Positions 23,503 to 34,447 of a stretch of 64,000 nt of DNA are shown here, in pieces (position 1 is the first letter of the stretch; each line of letters opens with the position of its first letter). The stretch comes from Odiellus spinosus (taxonomy: Eukaryota; Arthropoda; Arachnida; Opiliones; Phalangiidae), in NCBI GenBank assembly GCA_963920705.1, contig OY987234.1, positions 3,162,001 to 3,226,000 on the forward strand, given 5' to 3'. The position numbers and the translations under genes are program-made. Under the pieces are notes generated by a model. That model ran no database searches. It saw nothing but the letters and a program-made list of their open reading frames with translations, and was not told the DNA's origin.

Positions 23503-25536
23503 ATGCCGTCTCAAAAATGCTATTCTTGCAATAGTAAGATAAATAACAGTACTAGTCGGAAAATATTGCGATGTCGCTTAGCGGCGTACCTTTGTCGACG
23601 GAGGCAAGAAAACGGATATCCTCCTCTAGTTGGGAATGCACTTGGAAAGCGAGCTTGCGTAACGTGCACTTTGTCTTTCAATAAGTCACGTGCAGCTGGT
23701 CAAAGATCAGATACAGGTAGTGAAAGCGAGGAACTGGACGTCGCAACAGGATATGTTAAACTGAAGGTCAAGACCGCGAGAAGGAACAATAAAAAATGCA
23801 TGGTGTGAGACTCTCCTACTCGTAATCGGGCGAAGTTCAACGTGCGATTAGACATTTGGCTGAAGCGCCGTATATTTGTTCCCAAAGAATGCCGTCTTTG
23901 TCCGAACCACCTTGAAGATAATCTTTCGCTTCCCGAAGACATTACCAATGCAATTGTGCCATATACCGACACTGCCGACTTGTACCCTACTGAAATAGAG
24001 GAACTTCTTGCTGGACTTACCGACATGGTCAAAGAACAAGGTACGAGGGGATTCAGGCAGTTAATTACAAATGATCATGACTGTAAGGTGTTGACGTCGG
24101 TGAATTTGAGAGATTTTGGCACCGTTCACGACTGTATTGCTCCAAAATTGAAAAATAGTCACGTTCGATCGACCGAAACTGCACCGTGTATCTTGCTAAT
24201 GAAACTACGAATGAGTATATCTAACCCCTTAGCGTCAATATTGCGCGTTACGGAAAAGAACGTTACGGATATTATAAAATCTGTTACTTCGGCCATGATA
24301 ACCTTGTTCGTCCCACAACAACTTGGTACAGCCAATCTTAACCGGGCCGACCTTATTGTTAACCACCAGGCACCCGCGGCCGAACAACTCTTTGGAAACG
24401 CGCAAGGTGACTGTCTATTAGTCATTGTTGATGGAACGTACATTCGAGTCGAAAAGTCCAGAGACTACACGGTGCTACAAAAGTCGTTTTGCGTCCACAA
24501 AGGACAGCACATCCTTAAGCCGATGCTAATGGTAACCACAACCGGCTACATAATCGTTGTAATTGGACCTTATTATTCCAATGGTAAAAACAACGATGCT
24601 CAAATATTCAATCACGCGTTACGACAGCAGACAGAACTGAAATCCTTTTTCAAAAAGAACGATGTGGTGCTAGCAGACCGCGGTTTTAGGGACTCAGATG
24701 GTCTTCTACAAGACATGGGTTTAAACCTGCAAATGCCGTCTTTCCTCGCCAGGGGCGCTAAGCAAGTGGAAACCTCGGAAGTTAACCGTTCCAGAATGGT
24801 GACATACCTTCGGTGGCCGGTTGAAGTGCGCAATGGACATCTTCAAAGCGTCTTTGCTCTACTGCAACATCCCATACCATCAGGCTTGTTGTTGCACCTC
24901 ACCGACTTTCTTCAGATAGCCGCGTCTTTAATAAACGCCTTCCATCCGGACCTTAGACACAAAGGGAACTGGGAAGCCACGGTCCAAAGAATGAAAGCGT
25001 CACAAGGACAAATAAACGAGCTAAAGGAGAGAGTGGAACGAGATGGCCTTTCTAGGAAACCCACGAAATGGTTGAAACTGAACGAAATCCAGCTCGACGA
25101 TTTCCCAGTACTTACGGAAGAAGACGTACGGGATGTGGTAATGAGCGAATTTAAAACCAGGAGAGCGGAATCCTATGTCGGGCTAATAATCGAGCGATCC
25201 GGAACATTTACAGTGGAACTAAGTAAAGTTGAAAATAATCTCATTAGGGTTAAAGTTCCCGGACAATATTCAAAATCCACCGAGCATCAGGCTTTTATCC
25301 AGTATATTCCTAATGGTGTCGGTATGAACGCTATTCAGCGATGGTTTTGTAACTGCAAGGGCGGAGCATTAACGATAGGCACGTGCGCTCACGTGTGTAG
25401 TGTGATCTGGTATTTGGGTTTCCGTAGGCACGAACAAGAAGGTTCGTGGCCCCGATCTGCGGCGCGTGTTATATGCAAAGACGCGACGGACCTCGAAGAA
25501 GTATCAGACAATGAAAACTTTCCGGACGTTATATAA
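23503..25536 (+). CDS. DDE transposase (DDE_Tnp_4 / Harbinger-like clade) with SWIM zinc finger
   Basis: The frame is open from the ATG at 23503 to the stop at 25536 except for one in-frame TGA at 23806-23808. The N-terminus has CYSC and CVTC pairs. Just before the TGA stands CMV, and 30-odd residues later CRLCPNH, so the TGA appears to replace a cysteine of a CxxC pair. Counting from the ATG at 23842 (564 codons), the likely catalytic residues are D197 (VDGTYI), D279 (ADRGFRD) and E328 (RWPVE), with the DRGF and NGHLQ context of this transposase group. A SWIM finger follows: C503-x-C505-x9-C515-x-H517. SWIM modules bind DNA or protein. Transposases of this type cut and paste DNA in the nucleus. 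The gene lies in the right half of a large palindrome. Family placement (PIF/Harbinger, ISL2EU-like) is inference from motifs. With the TGA it would be made only as a shorter protein from 23842. Confidence 0.85.
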
Positions 25537-26148
25537 TACATTATGTAGCGGTATGTTCTTATAAATTCATTAAATCTTGCACAAGTATGTTGTATTCGTC
25601 TAAACTATATTGTGTTCGTGTTTTCTCTGGTTGGGAGAAATGCTACCAGGTGCGAAAACGTCATACTACACGGTTGTTTTATGTAGTATTAATAATTCTG
25701 CCAAGCCAATTTGATACATATTCCCTACCTTACAGGCCCACTTTTAGTGAAGCCCACAATCAGGCGATAGTGACTATTTTTAGCCTCGTTTTAGATAATA
25801 ATTTTAAGTCGTATAACTGAAATAGTACTTGTTGCTACACAACCAAAGTTTCTTCATTTTTGTATGCCATCCTGAAGAAGCTTTGTTCCAAGTTTCATTA
25901 GGATCTGAGGGGGTAAGGCTATCAAAATCAACATCTCAACTCGACATCGTCCCTATATTTTAACATTGAGGGCCTTTCTTCCAAGGTTAATAGTATTCGG
26001 TACAATGATTGCTTCGCTGTAAATTTTCCGATTTCGATGCAATAAGCACCACACCGTCGAAAAATCAACGAAATATTTTGGTGAGTGGATCTTTTTTTTC
26101 CCCCATTAAAATACCCAAAATTGAATAGAAACCGTACCCCCCTCTTTC

Positions 26149-26879
26149 GTGAATCTTGAAGTGGGGTAGCCTGCTTTTACTTTTTTCTTTTATATTTCTG
26201 TATAAGTGGAATTTACTTCAAGGCCACAACTGAGGCGGCTTCATTCACAATGTTAAAACACATAGTGAAAAAGTTATTCGTTTTTTTTTGTACTTTCCTC
26301 TAGCACAAGTATGGTCAGTCCTCCTAAATCTGAACGCTTCTATTTCTGAAAAATGTATAACTTAACTTTAGTTGGGTCTGTTTAAAGATAGGGCTCATTT
26401 TGTAGGTAAAGAATTGGGCTATTCGCGGAGCACAGATTCAACACTCTAGGAAAAGACCGGGAAACACGACCCTAATTAGCCAACCGCGATAATTAGACTA
26501 ATTAATTAGACCGTTTTTAAGGAATGTTTCCCATTAGGGTCCGGGAAATAAGGTTTTTTCGAGCAGGCTTACGTGCTCGATTTCGTTATCGTTTGATTTT
26601 CCCGCTTCAAAATAAATTTCTCAAACCAAGAATTTGGCCCCAAACTCTTCGCGAAAACGTAATTTCAAAATATGTCCAAGTATTTCTAATTCAGAGCGGT
26701 GCGAAATAAAACTTGGGAACACGCGTTAAAATATATGAAAAACTCTCAAAATTTGCAAAAGGAACCATTTGCGCATCTCGAATCGAGAAATGAGTGACAC
26801 CAATGGATTCCTTTGGCCGAATTTAACGAGGTGGAATTAGCACTCTCGAACCAATACTTGCGAAGTTACCGACGATTTC
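26149..26879. other. Non-coding interval
   Basis: No gene. The open frames are short and without domains. The sequence becomes the dispersed-repeat copy B from about 26880. Confidence 0.45.
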
Positions 26880-27431
26880 CTTCGAAATGAGCTCGGAACT
26901 AATTTTAAATTCTTCGTATGCAATATTTATTAGCTCGGAACTAATTTTTATTTCTTCCTATGGAATATTTATTAGCTCGGAACTAATTTTTATTTCTTCA
27001 TATGCAATATTTATATCATTGTAACCAATGTTCCCGTGTAAAGATTACTTGTTCCCTCTTAAGGAATATTTACTTGCTTGTGACTAATTTTATAATGAAA
27101 TTAATATATTTGTTTATGTTTAATTTTATAATTAAATGAAAAATTTTTTTTCTGACTAATTCTATAATCAATAATATTTTTTGCCGATACTTAAGCACCA
27201 CCCATTGTATAAGTAAAATTCAATAAAAAATATTAAAAGAATCAAATAAAATTAATATTTAAGCCTAATATTTGCCTCCACTTGGAACGAACAAGATGGT
27301 CAAGCCCATAGGACATTGTAAAAGAGGCTGAAAAGAATTATGCTTTAGCAGGGGCTTGTTATGCATGCATAAACCTCTTTGAACAATTTGAATGGCGTTT
27401 CGAGATTCCTTTAAACACGAAGTTGCGTAAA

Positions 27432-29270
27432 GTTTTTCAAATCATGTTTTTCAAGTCATGTTTTTCTAGTCATGTTTTTCAAATCATGTTTTTCAAATCA
27501 TGTTTTTCAAATCATGTTTTTCAAATCATGTTTTTCAAGTCATGTTTTTCAAGTCATGTTTTTCTAGTCATGTTTTTCAAGTCACGTTTTTCTAGTCACG
27601 TTTTTCAAATCACGTTTTTCAAATCACGTTTTTCAAATCACGTTTTTCAAATCACGTTTTTCAAATCACGTTTTTCAAATCACGTTTTTCAAATCACGTT
27701 TTTCAAATCACGTTTTTCAAATCACGTTTTTCAAATCACGTTTTTCAAATCACGTTTTTCAAATCACGTTTTTCAAATCACGTTTTTCAAATCACGTTTT
27801 TCAAATCACGTTTTTCAAATCACGTTTTTCAAATCACGTTTTTCAAATCACGTTTTTCAAATCACCTTTTTCAAATCACCTTTTTCAAATCACCTTTTTC
27901 AAATCACCTTTTTCAAATCACCTTTTTCAAATCACCTTTTTCAAATCACCTTTTTCAAATCACCTTTTTCAAATCACCTTTTTCAAATCACCTTTTTCAA
28001 ATCACCTTTTTCAAATCACCTTTTTCAAATCACCTTTTTCAAATCACCTTTTTCAAATCACCTTTTTCAAATCACCTTTTTCAAATCACCTTTTTCAAAT
28101 CACCTTTTTCAAATCACCTTTTTCAAATCACCTTTTTCAAATCACCTTTTTCAAATCACCTTTTTCAAATCACCTTTTTCAAATCACCTTTTTCAAATCA
28201 CCTTTTTCAAATCACCTTTTTCAAATCACCTTTTTCAAATCACCTTTTTCAAATCACCTTTTTCAAATCACCTTTTTCAAATCACCTTTTTCAAATCACC
28301 TTTTTCAAATCACCTTTTTCAAATCACCTTTTTCAAATCACCTTTTTCAAATCACCTTTTTCAAATCACCTTTTTCAAATCACCTTTTTCAAATCACCTT
28401 TTTCAAATCACCTTGTTCAAATCACCTTGTTCAAATCACGTTGTTCAAATCACGTTGTTCAAATCACGTTGTTCAAATCACGTTGTTCAAATCACGTTGT
28501 TCAAATCACGTTGTTCAAATCACGTTGTTCAAATCACGTTGTTTCAAATCACGTTGTTTCAAATCACGTGTTTCAAATCACGTGTTTCAAATCACGTGTT
28601 TCAAATCACGTGTTTCAAATCACGTGTTTCAAATCACGTGTTTCAAATCACGTGTTTCAAATCACGTGTTTCAAATCACGTGTTTCAAATCACGTGTTTC
28701 AAATCACGTGTTTCAAATCACGTGTTTCAAATCACGTGTTTCAAATCACGTGTTTCAAATCACGTGTTTCAAATCACGTGTTTCAAATCACGTGCTTCAA
28801 ATCACGTGCTTCAAATCACGTGCTTCAAATCACGTGCTTCAAATCACGTGCTTCAAATCACGTGCTTCAAATCACGTGCTTCAAATCACGTGCTTCAAAT
28901 CACGTGCTTCAAATCACGTGCTTCAAATCACGTGCTTCAAATCACGTGCTTCAAATCACGTGCTTCAAATCACGTTTCTCAAATCACGTTTCTCAAATCA
29001 CGTTTCTCAAATCACGTTTCTCAAATCACGTTTCTCAAATCACGTTTCTCAAATCACGTTTCTCAAATCATGTTTCTCAAATCATGTTTTTCAAATCGTG
29101 TTTTTCAAATCGTGTTTCTCAAATCGTGTTTCTCAAATCGTGTTTCTCAAATCATGTTTCTCAAATCGTGTTTCTCAAATCGTGTTTTTCAAATCGTGTT
29201 TCTCAAATCATGTTTCTCAAATCGTGTTTCTCAAATCATGTTTTTCAAATCATGTTTTTCAACTTGGCTA
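27432..29270 (+). repeat. 14-bp minisatellite array, about 131 copies, in variant blocks
   Basis: Unit g-ttttt-caaatcac/t (14 bp). Variants lie in consecutive blocks and are not mixed: TGTTTTT at the start, CGTTTTT to about 27860, CCTTTTT to about 28405, CGTTGTT to about 28545, CGTGTTT to about 28790, CGTGCTT to about 28970, CGTTTCT to about 29065, then a mixed TGTTTCT/CGTGTTTCT tail. All three forward frames are open across most of it because the unit has no stop and 14 is not a multiple of 3. The predicted peptides (period 14, FFKSxFSNHVFQI) are an artefact of this. Confidence 0.97.
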
Positions 29271-29800
29271 CCTGTGAACGCGTCTTCATATCTAATCTTT
29301 ATTAATTTATCTTGGATACCCGTGTGAACGCGTTTATATCTAGTCCGTTTTATTTATCTTGGATACCCGTGTGAAAGCGACTTTATATCTAATCGTTATT
29401 AATTTATCTTGGATACCCGTGTGTACGCGGCTTCATATCTAATCTTAATTTTTCTTTGATACCAGTCTGAACGCGGATTTATAGCTAATCTTTATTAATT
29501 TATCTGGGAACGCGGCTTTATATCTTATATTTATTCATTTTTAATTTAGATACCCGTGCGAACGGGCATTAGTATATTATCTTTGTCATTTTAACTTGGA
29601 TGCTCGTGCGAACGAGCCTTCACATCTATTCTATATTAAGTCATTTTATCTTGGATACCCTGTGAACACGCCTTTATATCTAATCTTTATTAATTTTTAA
29701 CTTGGACACTCGTGAAAACTCACCTTAATATCTAAAATTTATTAATTCATTTTATCTTGAACACCCGTGAAAACACGCCTTTATCTAATCTACCTATGAG
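29271..29800 (+). repeat. Degenerate 50-bp tandem repeat (B block 1)
   Basis: About ten units run 'atctaatctttattaattta' followed by 'tcttggatacccgtgtgaa' and 'gcg-ctttat', increasingly diverged toward the right. Sister blocks are at 31138-31711 and 33070-33774. Their order of variants is shared, so the blocks were duplicated as wholes. Confidence 0.85.
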
Positions 29801-29980
29801 AAAATATTGAATATCTTCGGAAATATCTTTTATATTAAATTTAAGTTTCAGCAACATTGGTTTTTAGATTAAGTTAAATCATTAAATCAGTTTTAATTTT
29901 AATTTAATGGAATATTACGCTTCAATTCAGTAAAAGCTATAACCTCAGAAGGCTAAAATAGACTCGAATCCAAAAGATAC

Positions 29981-29990
29981 TATATAAGGC
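29981..29990 (+). promoter_or_regulatory. TATA-like box conserved in the C blocks
   Basis: TATATAAGGC, with matching boxes at 31900-31907 and 33989-33996. Each is followed about 35-45 bp downstream by 'gaagcgagtaacggttgct'. A diverged relative with tatatata and 'cgagtaac' lies on the minus strand at about 56047-56092. Conservation suggests a promoter, but no gene follows, so function is not shown. Confidence 0.4.
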
Positions 29991-30162
29991 GTTCGTTTAT
30001 CATTATAAACTTAGAAGCGAGTAACGGTTGCTGCTCATCAATGAGCTATAGTGGATATACGTTTACAGCAAGGTAGAAGCTAAAAACTGTATATTCTAAT
30101 TTTATTGGAGAATTAAGCGCCGGGGTTGATGACGTCTTCTTCCGTCGTCACACACAGACAGA

Positions 30163-30275
30163 ACCTCTCCGCGAACTAAAAGTTAGGTCGGAGAGGTAAG
30201 AAGACGAAAGTTTTTCCGATTCGATGACGTAACAGACAGAACCTCTCCGTGAACTAAAAGTTCACTCGGAGAGGT
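30163..30275 (-). repeat. Dispersed hairpin motif, copies 2 and 3
   Basis: Two tandem copies (30163-30197 and 30241-30275) of the palindrome acctctccg..gaact-aaaagttca..cggagaggt. The first copy has lost part of its right arm match; the second is nearly perfect. Confidence 0.85.
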
Positions 30276-30457
30276 AAGAGGACGAAAGATTTTTCTATTA
30301 GAGGACGAAAGATTTTTCTATTCGATGACGTATTTCGTCTTCTTGTACAACGCCAACGCCAACGCGAACGCGAACGCCGACGCCGCAGTGAATACAGTAC
30401 CTAGACCCCACTAGGGTTGGGTCTAGCTAAAAACGAGGACAAGGTAAACAAGATTGT

Positions 30458-32257
30458 CAAGCCCATAGGAATAGCTAGACCCATGACATTGTAAAAGAGG
30501 CTGAAAAGAACCTCTTTGAACAATTTGAATGGCGTTTCGAGATTCCTTTAAACACGAAGTTTTTCAAATCATGTTTTTCAAGTCATGTTTTTCAAGTCAT
30601 GTTTTTCAAATCATATTTTTCAAATCATATTTTTCAAATCATGTTTTTCAAATCATGTTTTTCAAATCATGTTTTTCAAATCATGTTTTTCAAATCATGT
30701 TTTTCAAATCATGTTTTTCAAATCATGTTTTTCAAATCATGTTTTTCAAATCATGTTTTTCAAATCATGTTTTTCAAATCATGTTTTTCAAATCATGTTT
30801 TTCAAATCATGTTTTTCAAATCATGTTTTTCAAATCATGTTTTTCAAATCTTGTTTTTCAAATCATGTTTTTCAAATCATGTTTTTCAAATCTTGTTTTT
30901 CAAATCTTGTTTTTCAAATCTTGTTTTTCAAATCTTGTTTTTCAAATCTTGTTTTTCAAATCTTGTTTTTCAAATCATGTTTTTCAAATCATGTTTTTCA
31001 AATCATGTTTTTCAAATCATGTTTTTCATATCATGTTTTTCAAATCATGTTTTTCAAATCATGTTTTTCATATCATGTTTTTCAAATCATGTTTTTCAAA
31101 TCATGTTTTTCAAATCATGTTTTTCAAATCATGTTTTTACCTGTGAACGCGTCTTCATATCTAATCTTTACTAATTTATCTTGGATACCCGTGTGAACGC
31201 GTTTATATCTAGTCCGTTTTATTTATCTTGGATACCCGTGTGAAAGCGACTTTATATCTTATCGTTATTAATTTATCTTGGATACCCGTGTGAAAGCGAC
31301 TTTATATCTTATCGTTATTAATTTATCTTGGATACCCGTGTGTACGCGGCTTCATATCTAATCTTAATTTTTCTTTGATACCAGTCTGAACGCGGATTTA
31401 TAGCTAATCTTTATTAATTTATCTGGGAACGCGGCTTTATATCTTATATTTATTCATTTTTAATTTAGATACCCGTGCGAACGGGCATTTTTGTATTATC
31501 TTTGTCATTTTAACTTGGATGCTCGTGCGAACGAGCCTTCACATCTATTCTATATTAAGTCATTTTATCTTGGATACCCTGTGAACACGACTTTATATCT
31601 AATCTTTATTAATTTTTAACTTGGATACTCGTGAAAACTCACCTTAATATCCAAAATTTATTAATTCATTTTATCTTGGACACCCGTGAAAACACGCCTT
31701 TATCTAATCAACCTATCAGAAAATATTGAATATCTTCGAAAATATCTTTTATATTAAATTTAAGTTTCAGCAACATTGGTTTTTAGATTAAGTTAAATCA
31801 TTTAATCAGTTTTAATTTTAATTTAATGGAATATTACGCTTCAATTCAGTAAAAGCTATAACCTCAGAAGGCTAAAATAGACTCGAATCCAAAAGATACT
31901 ATATAAGGCGTTCGTTTATCATTATAAACTAAGAAGCGAGTAACGGTTGCTGCTCTTCAATGAGCTATAGTGGATATACGTTTACAGCAAGGTAGAAGCT
32001 AATAACTGTATATTCTAATTTTATTGGAGAATTAAGCGCCGGGGTTGATGACGTCTTCTTCCGTCGTCACACACAGACAGAACCTCTCCGTGAACTAAAA
32101 GTTCACTCGGAGAGGTAAGAGGACGAAAGATTTTTCTATTCGATGACGTAATTCGTCTTCTTGTACAACGCCAACGCCGACGCCGCAGTGAATACAGTAC
32201 CTAGACCCCACTAGGGTTGGGTCTAGCTAAAAACGAGGACAAGGTAAACAAGATGGT
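30458..32257 (+). repeat. Higher-order satellite unit 2 (1,800 bp)
   Basis: Same order as unit 1: leader, 14-bp array (30559-31138), B block (31138-31711), C block (31712-32257) with TATA at 31900 and one hairpin copy (32082-32116). The C block is almost identical to that of unit 1, differing by few bases and lacking the extra hairpin. Confidence 0.85.
30559..31138 (+). repeat. 14-bp minisatellite array, about 41 copies
   Basis: Nearly all units are the TGTTTTTCAAATCA form. A block of CTTGTTTTT units lies at about 30845-30975 and a few 'catatcatg' units near the end. No CG or CC variants as in array 1, so arrays evolve separately. Confidence 0.95.
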
Positions 32258-34275
32258 TAAGCCCATAGGAATAGCTAGACCCATGACATTGTAAAAGAGG
32301 CTGAAAAGAACCTCTTTGAATAATCTGAATGGCGTTTCGAGATTCCTTTAAACACGAAGTTTTTCAAATCACGTTTTTCAAATCACGTTTTTCAAATCAC
32401 GTTTTTCAAATCACGTTTTTCAAATCACGTTTTTCAAATCACGTTTTTCAAATCACGTTTTTCAAATCACGTTTTTCAAATCACGTTTTTCAAATCACGT
32501 TTTTCAAATCACGTTTTTCAAATCACGTTTTTCAAATCACGTTTTTCAAATCACGTTTTTCAAATCACGTTTCTCAAATCACGTTTCTCAAATCACGTTT
32601 CTCAAATCACGTTTCTCAAATCACGTTTCTCAAATCACGTTTCTCAAATCACGTTTTTCAAATCACGTTTTTCAAATCACGTTTTTCAAATCACGTTTTT
32701 CAAATCACGTTTTTCAAATCACGTTTTTCAAATCACGTTTTTCAAATCACGTTTTTCAAATCACTTTTTTCAAATCACTTTTTTCAAATCACTTTTTTCA
32801 AATCACGTTTTTCAAATCACGTTTTTCAAATCACGTTTTTCAAATCACGTTTTTCAAATCACGTTTTTCAAATCACGTTTTTCAAATCACGTTTTTCAAA
32901 TCACGTTTTTCAAATCACGTTTTTCAAATCACGTTTTTCAAATCACGTTTTTTCAAATCACGTTTTTCAAATCACGTTTTTCAAATCACGTTTTTCAAAT
33001 CACGTTTTTCAAATCACGTTTTTCAAATCACGTTTTTCAAATCACGTTTTTCAAACCACGTTTTTCAACTTGGCTACCTGTGAACGCGTCTTTATATCTA
33101 ATCTTTATTAATTTATCTTGGATACCCGTGTGAAAGCGTCCTTATATCTAATCTTTATTAATTTATCTTGAATACCCGTGTGAAAGCGTCTTTATATCTA
33201 ATCTTTATTAATTTATATTGGATACCCGTGTGAAAGCGACTTTATATCTAATCTTTATTAATTTATATTGGATACCCGTGTGAAAGCGGCTTTATATCTA
33301 ATCTCAATTTTTCTTTGATACGTCTGAACGCGGATTTATATCTAATCTTTATTAATTTATCTTGGATACCCGTGTGAACGTGGCTTTATATCGAATATTT
33401 ATTAATTTTTAACTTTGATACCCGTGCGAACAGGCATTTATATATTATCTTTGTCATTTTATCTTGGATACTCGTGCAACGGGACTTAATATCTATTCTT
33501 TATTAAGTCATTTTTATTTTGGAAACGCGTCTTTATATCTATTCTTTATTAAGTCATTTTATCTTATTAAGTCATGTATCTTGGATACCCTAGGAACACG
33601 CTTTTATATCTAATCTTTATTAATTTTTACCTTGGATACCCTTGTGAAGGCACCTTTACATCTAATCTTTATTGTCTTATCTTGGATACCCGTGAAAACG
33701 CACCACAATATCTAAAATTTATTAATTCATTTTATCTTGAACACACGTGAAAACACGCTTTTATCTAATCAACCTATAAGAAAATCTTGAATATCTTCGA
33801 AAATATCTTTTATATTAAATTTAAGTTTCAGCAACATTGGTTTTTAGATTAAGTTTCAGCAACATTGGTTTTTAGATTAAGTTAAATCATTCAATCTGTT
33901 TTAATTTTAATTTAAATGAATATTACGTTTCAATTCAGTTAAAGCTATAACCTCAGAAGGCTAAAATAGACGCGAATCCAAAAGATACTATATAAGGCGC
34001 TCGTTTATCATTATAAACTAAGAAGCGAGTAAGGGTTGCTACTCTTCATGTACGTTTACAGCAAGGTAGAGGCTAATAACTGTATATTCGAATTTTACTG
34101 GAGAATCAAGCGCCGTCTTCTTTCGACGTCACAGACAAAACCTCTCCGCGAACTAAAAGTTCAGTCGGAGAGGTAAGAGGACGATAGATTTTTCTATTCG
34201 ATGACGTATTTCGTCTTCTTGTACAACGCGAACGCCAACGCGAACGCCGCAGTGAATACAGTACCTAGACCCCAC
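32258..34275 (+). repeat. Higher-order satellite unit 3
   Basis: Leader, 14-bp array (32359-33069), B block (33070-33774, the most expanded), C block (33775-34275) with TATA at 33989 and a hairpin copy (34140-34173). This unit is the most diverged of the three: it has an internal duplication near 33820-33880 and a shorter C-block middle. It ends at 'cctagaccccact', where the dispersed repeat resumes. Confidence 0.85.
32359..33069 (+). repeat. 14-bp minisatellite array, about 51 copies
   Basis: Nearly all units are CGTTTTTCAAATCA, with one block of CGTTTCT units (about 32572-32650), three CTTTTTT units near 32765-32810, and one 15-bp unit near 32950. Confidence 0.95.
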
Positions 34276-34447
34276 TTTACTAAGAGAATGAAAATAATTC
34301 TTGTAAATTTTTTTTTTAAACTTTCGTGAAAAACCCCATAAAAGAATCGGCTTTTCAAAAATTCGAGCCAAAAAAATGACCAATGAAGAAAAAGGGGCCG
34401 AGAAATAGTACCGCGTGACAGTTCACGTGAGGCATAAAATACTTCTT

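Larger units (their letters stand above)
21029..26148. mobile_element. 5.1-kb palindromic DNA-transposon unit, 2.2-kb arms
   Basis: 21029-23299 is the reverse complement of 23935-26148 with only scattered substitutions and one insertion of about 45 bp in the left arm. The spacer (23300-23934) carries the start of the right-hand transposase gene. The outer ends both read gaaagaggggggtacgg inward. Thus two copies of one transposon lie head to head, the left one lacking the first ~144 codons. No clear target duplication flanks the pair. The near-identity of the arms means the duplication is recent or kept alike by gene conversion. Small AT-rich stretches outside the genes are mirrored too. Confidence 0.9.
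27301..30457 (+). repeat. Higher-order satellite unit 1
   Basis: Order: leader (27301-27431, with 'aatggcgtttcgagattcct'), 14-bp array (27432-29270), degenerate 50-bp repeats (29271-29800, 'tatcttggatacccgtgtga'), then C block (29801-30457). The C block has a TATA-like TATATAAGG at 29981 and two copies of the hairpin motif (30163 and 30241). Unit 1 is longer than unit 2 because its 14-bp array is three times as long. Confidence 0.85.
26880..34447 (-). repeat. Dispersed repeat, long copy (copy B), expanded by satellite units
   Basis: The two ends of this stretch (34447-34280 and 27295-26890, read on the minus strand) match 10309-10483 and 10520-11050. Between them lie three higher-order units of 14-bp minisatellite plus degenerate 50-bp repeats plus a unique-looking C block, about 7 kb in all. 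So the satellite sits at one defined point inside a dispersed repeat that also exists without it 16 kb away in the opposite orientation. Either the satellite arose by expansion here or the short copy lost it. Confidence 0.75.

Noticed and set aside
23806-23808. TGA read as selenocysteine in the transposase
   Set aside because: No SECIS-like structure was recognised downstream, and a cysteine-to-stop change is simpler in a transposon copy.
25587-25820. A 77-codon gene downstream of the transposase, mirrored at 21358-21591
   Set aside because: Its presence in both arms follows from the palindrome and is not independent evidence; no domain and no separate signals are seen, so it is read as 3' non-coding DNA.
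27423-29327. A 634-codon open frame (and overlapping frames of 292 and 278 codons) as a real repetitive protein
   Set aside because: The 14-bp unit has no stop in any forward frame, and since 14 is not a multiple of 3 all three frames are open with the same 14-residue period. This is satellite DNA, not a gene; the same applies to 30529-31196 and 32329-33111.
30120-30300. Hammerhead ribozyme in the satellite C block (ttgatga ... gacgaaag)
   Set aside because: The core would need CTGATGA followed by a short stem and GAAA; here the first base is wrong and the spacing and stems do not fit.
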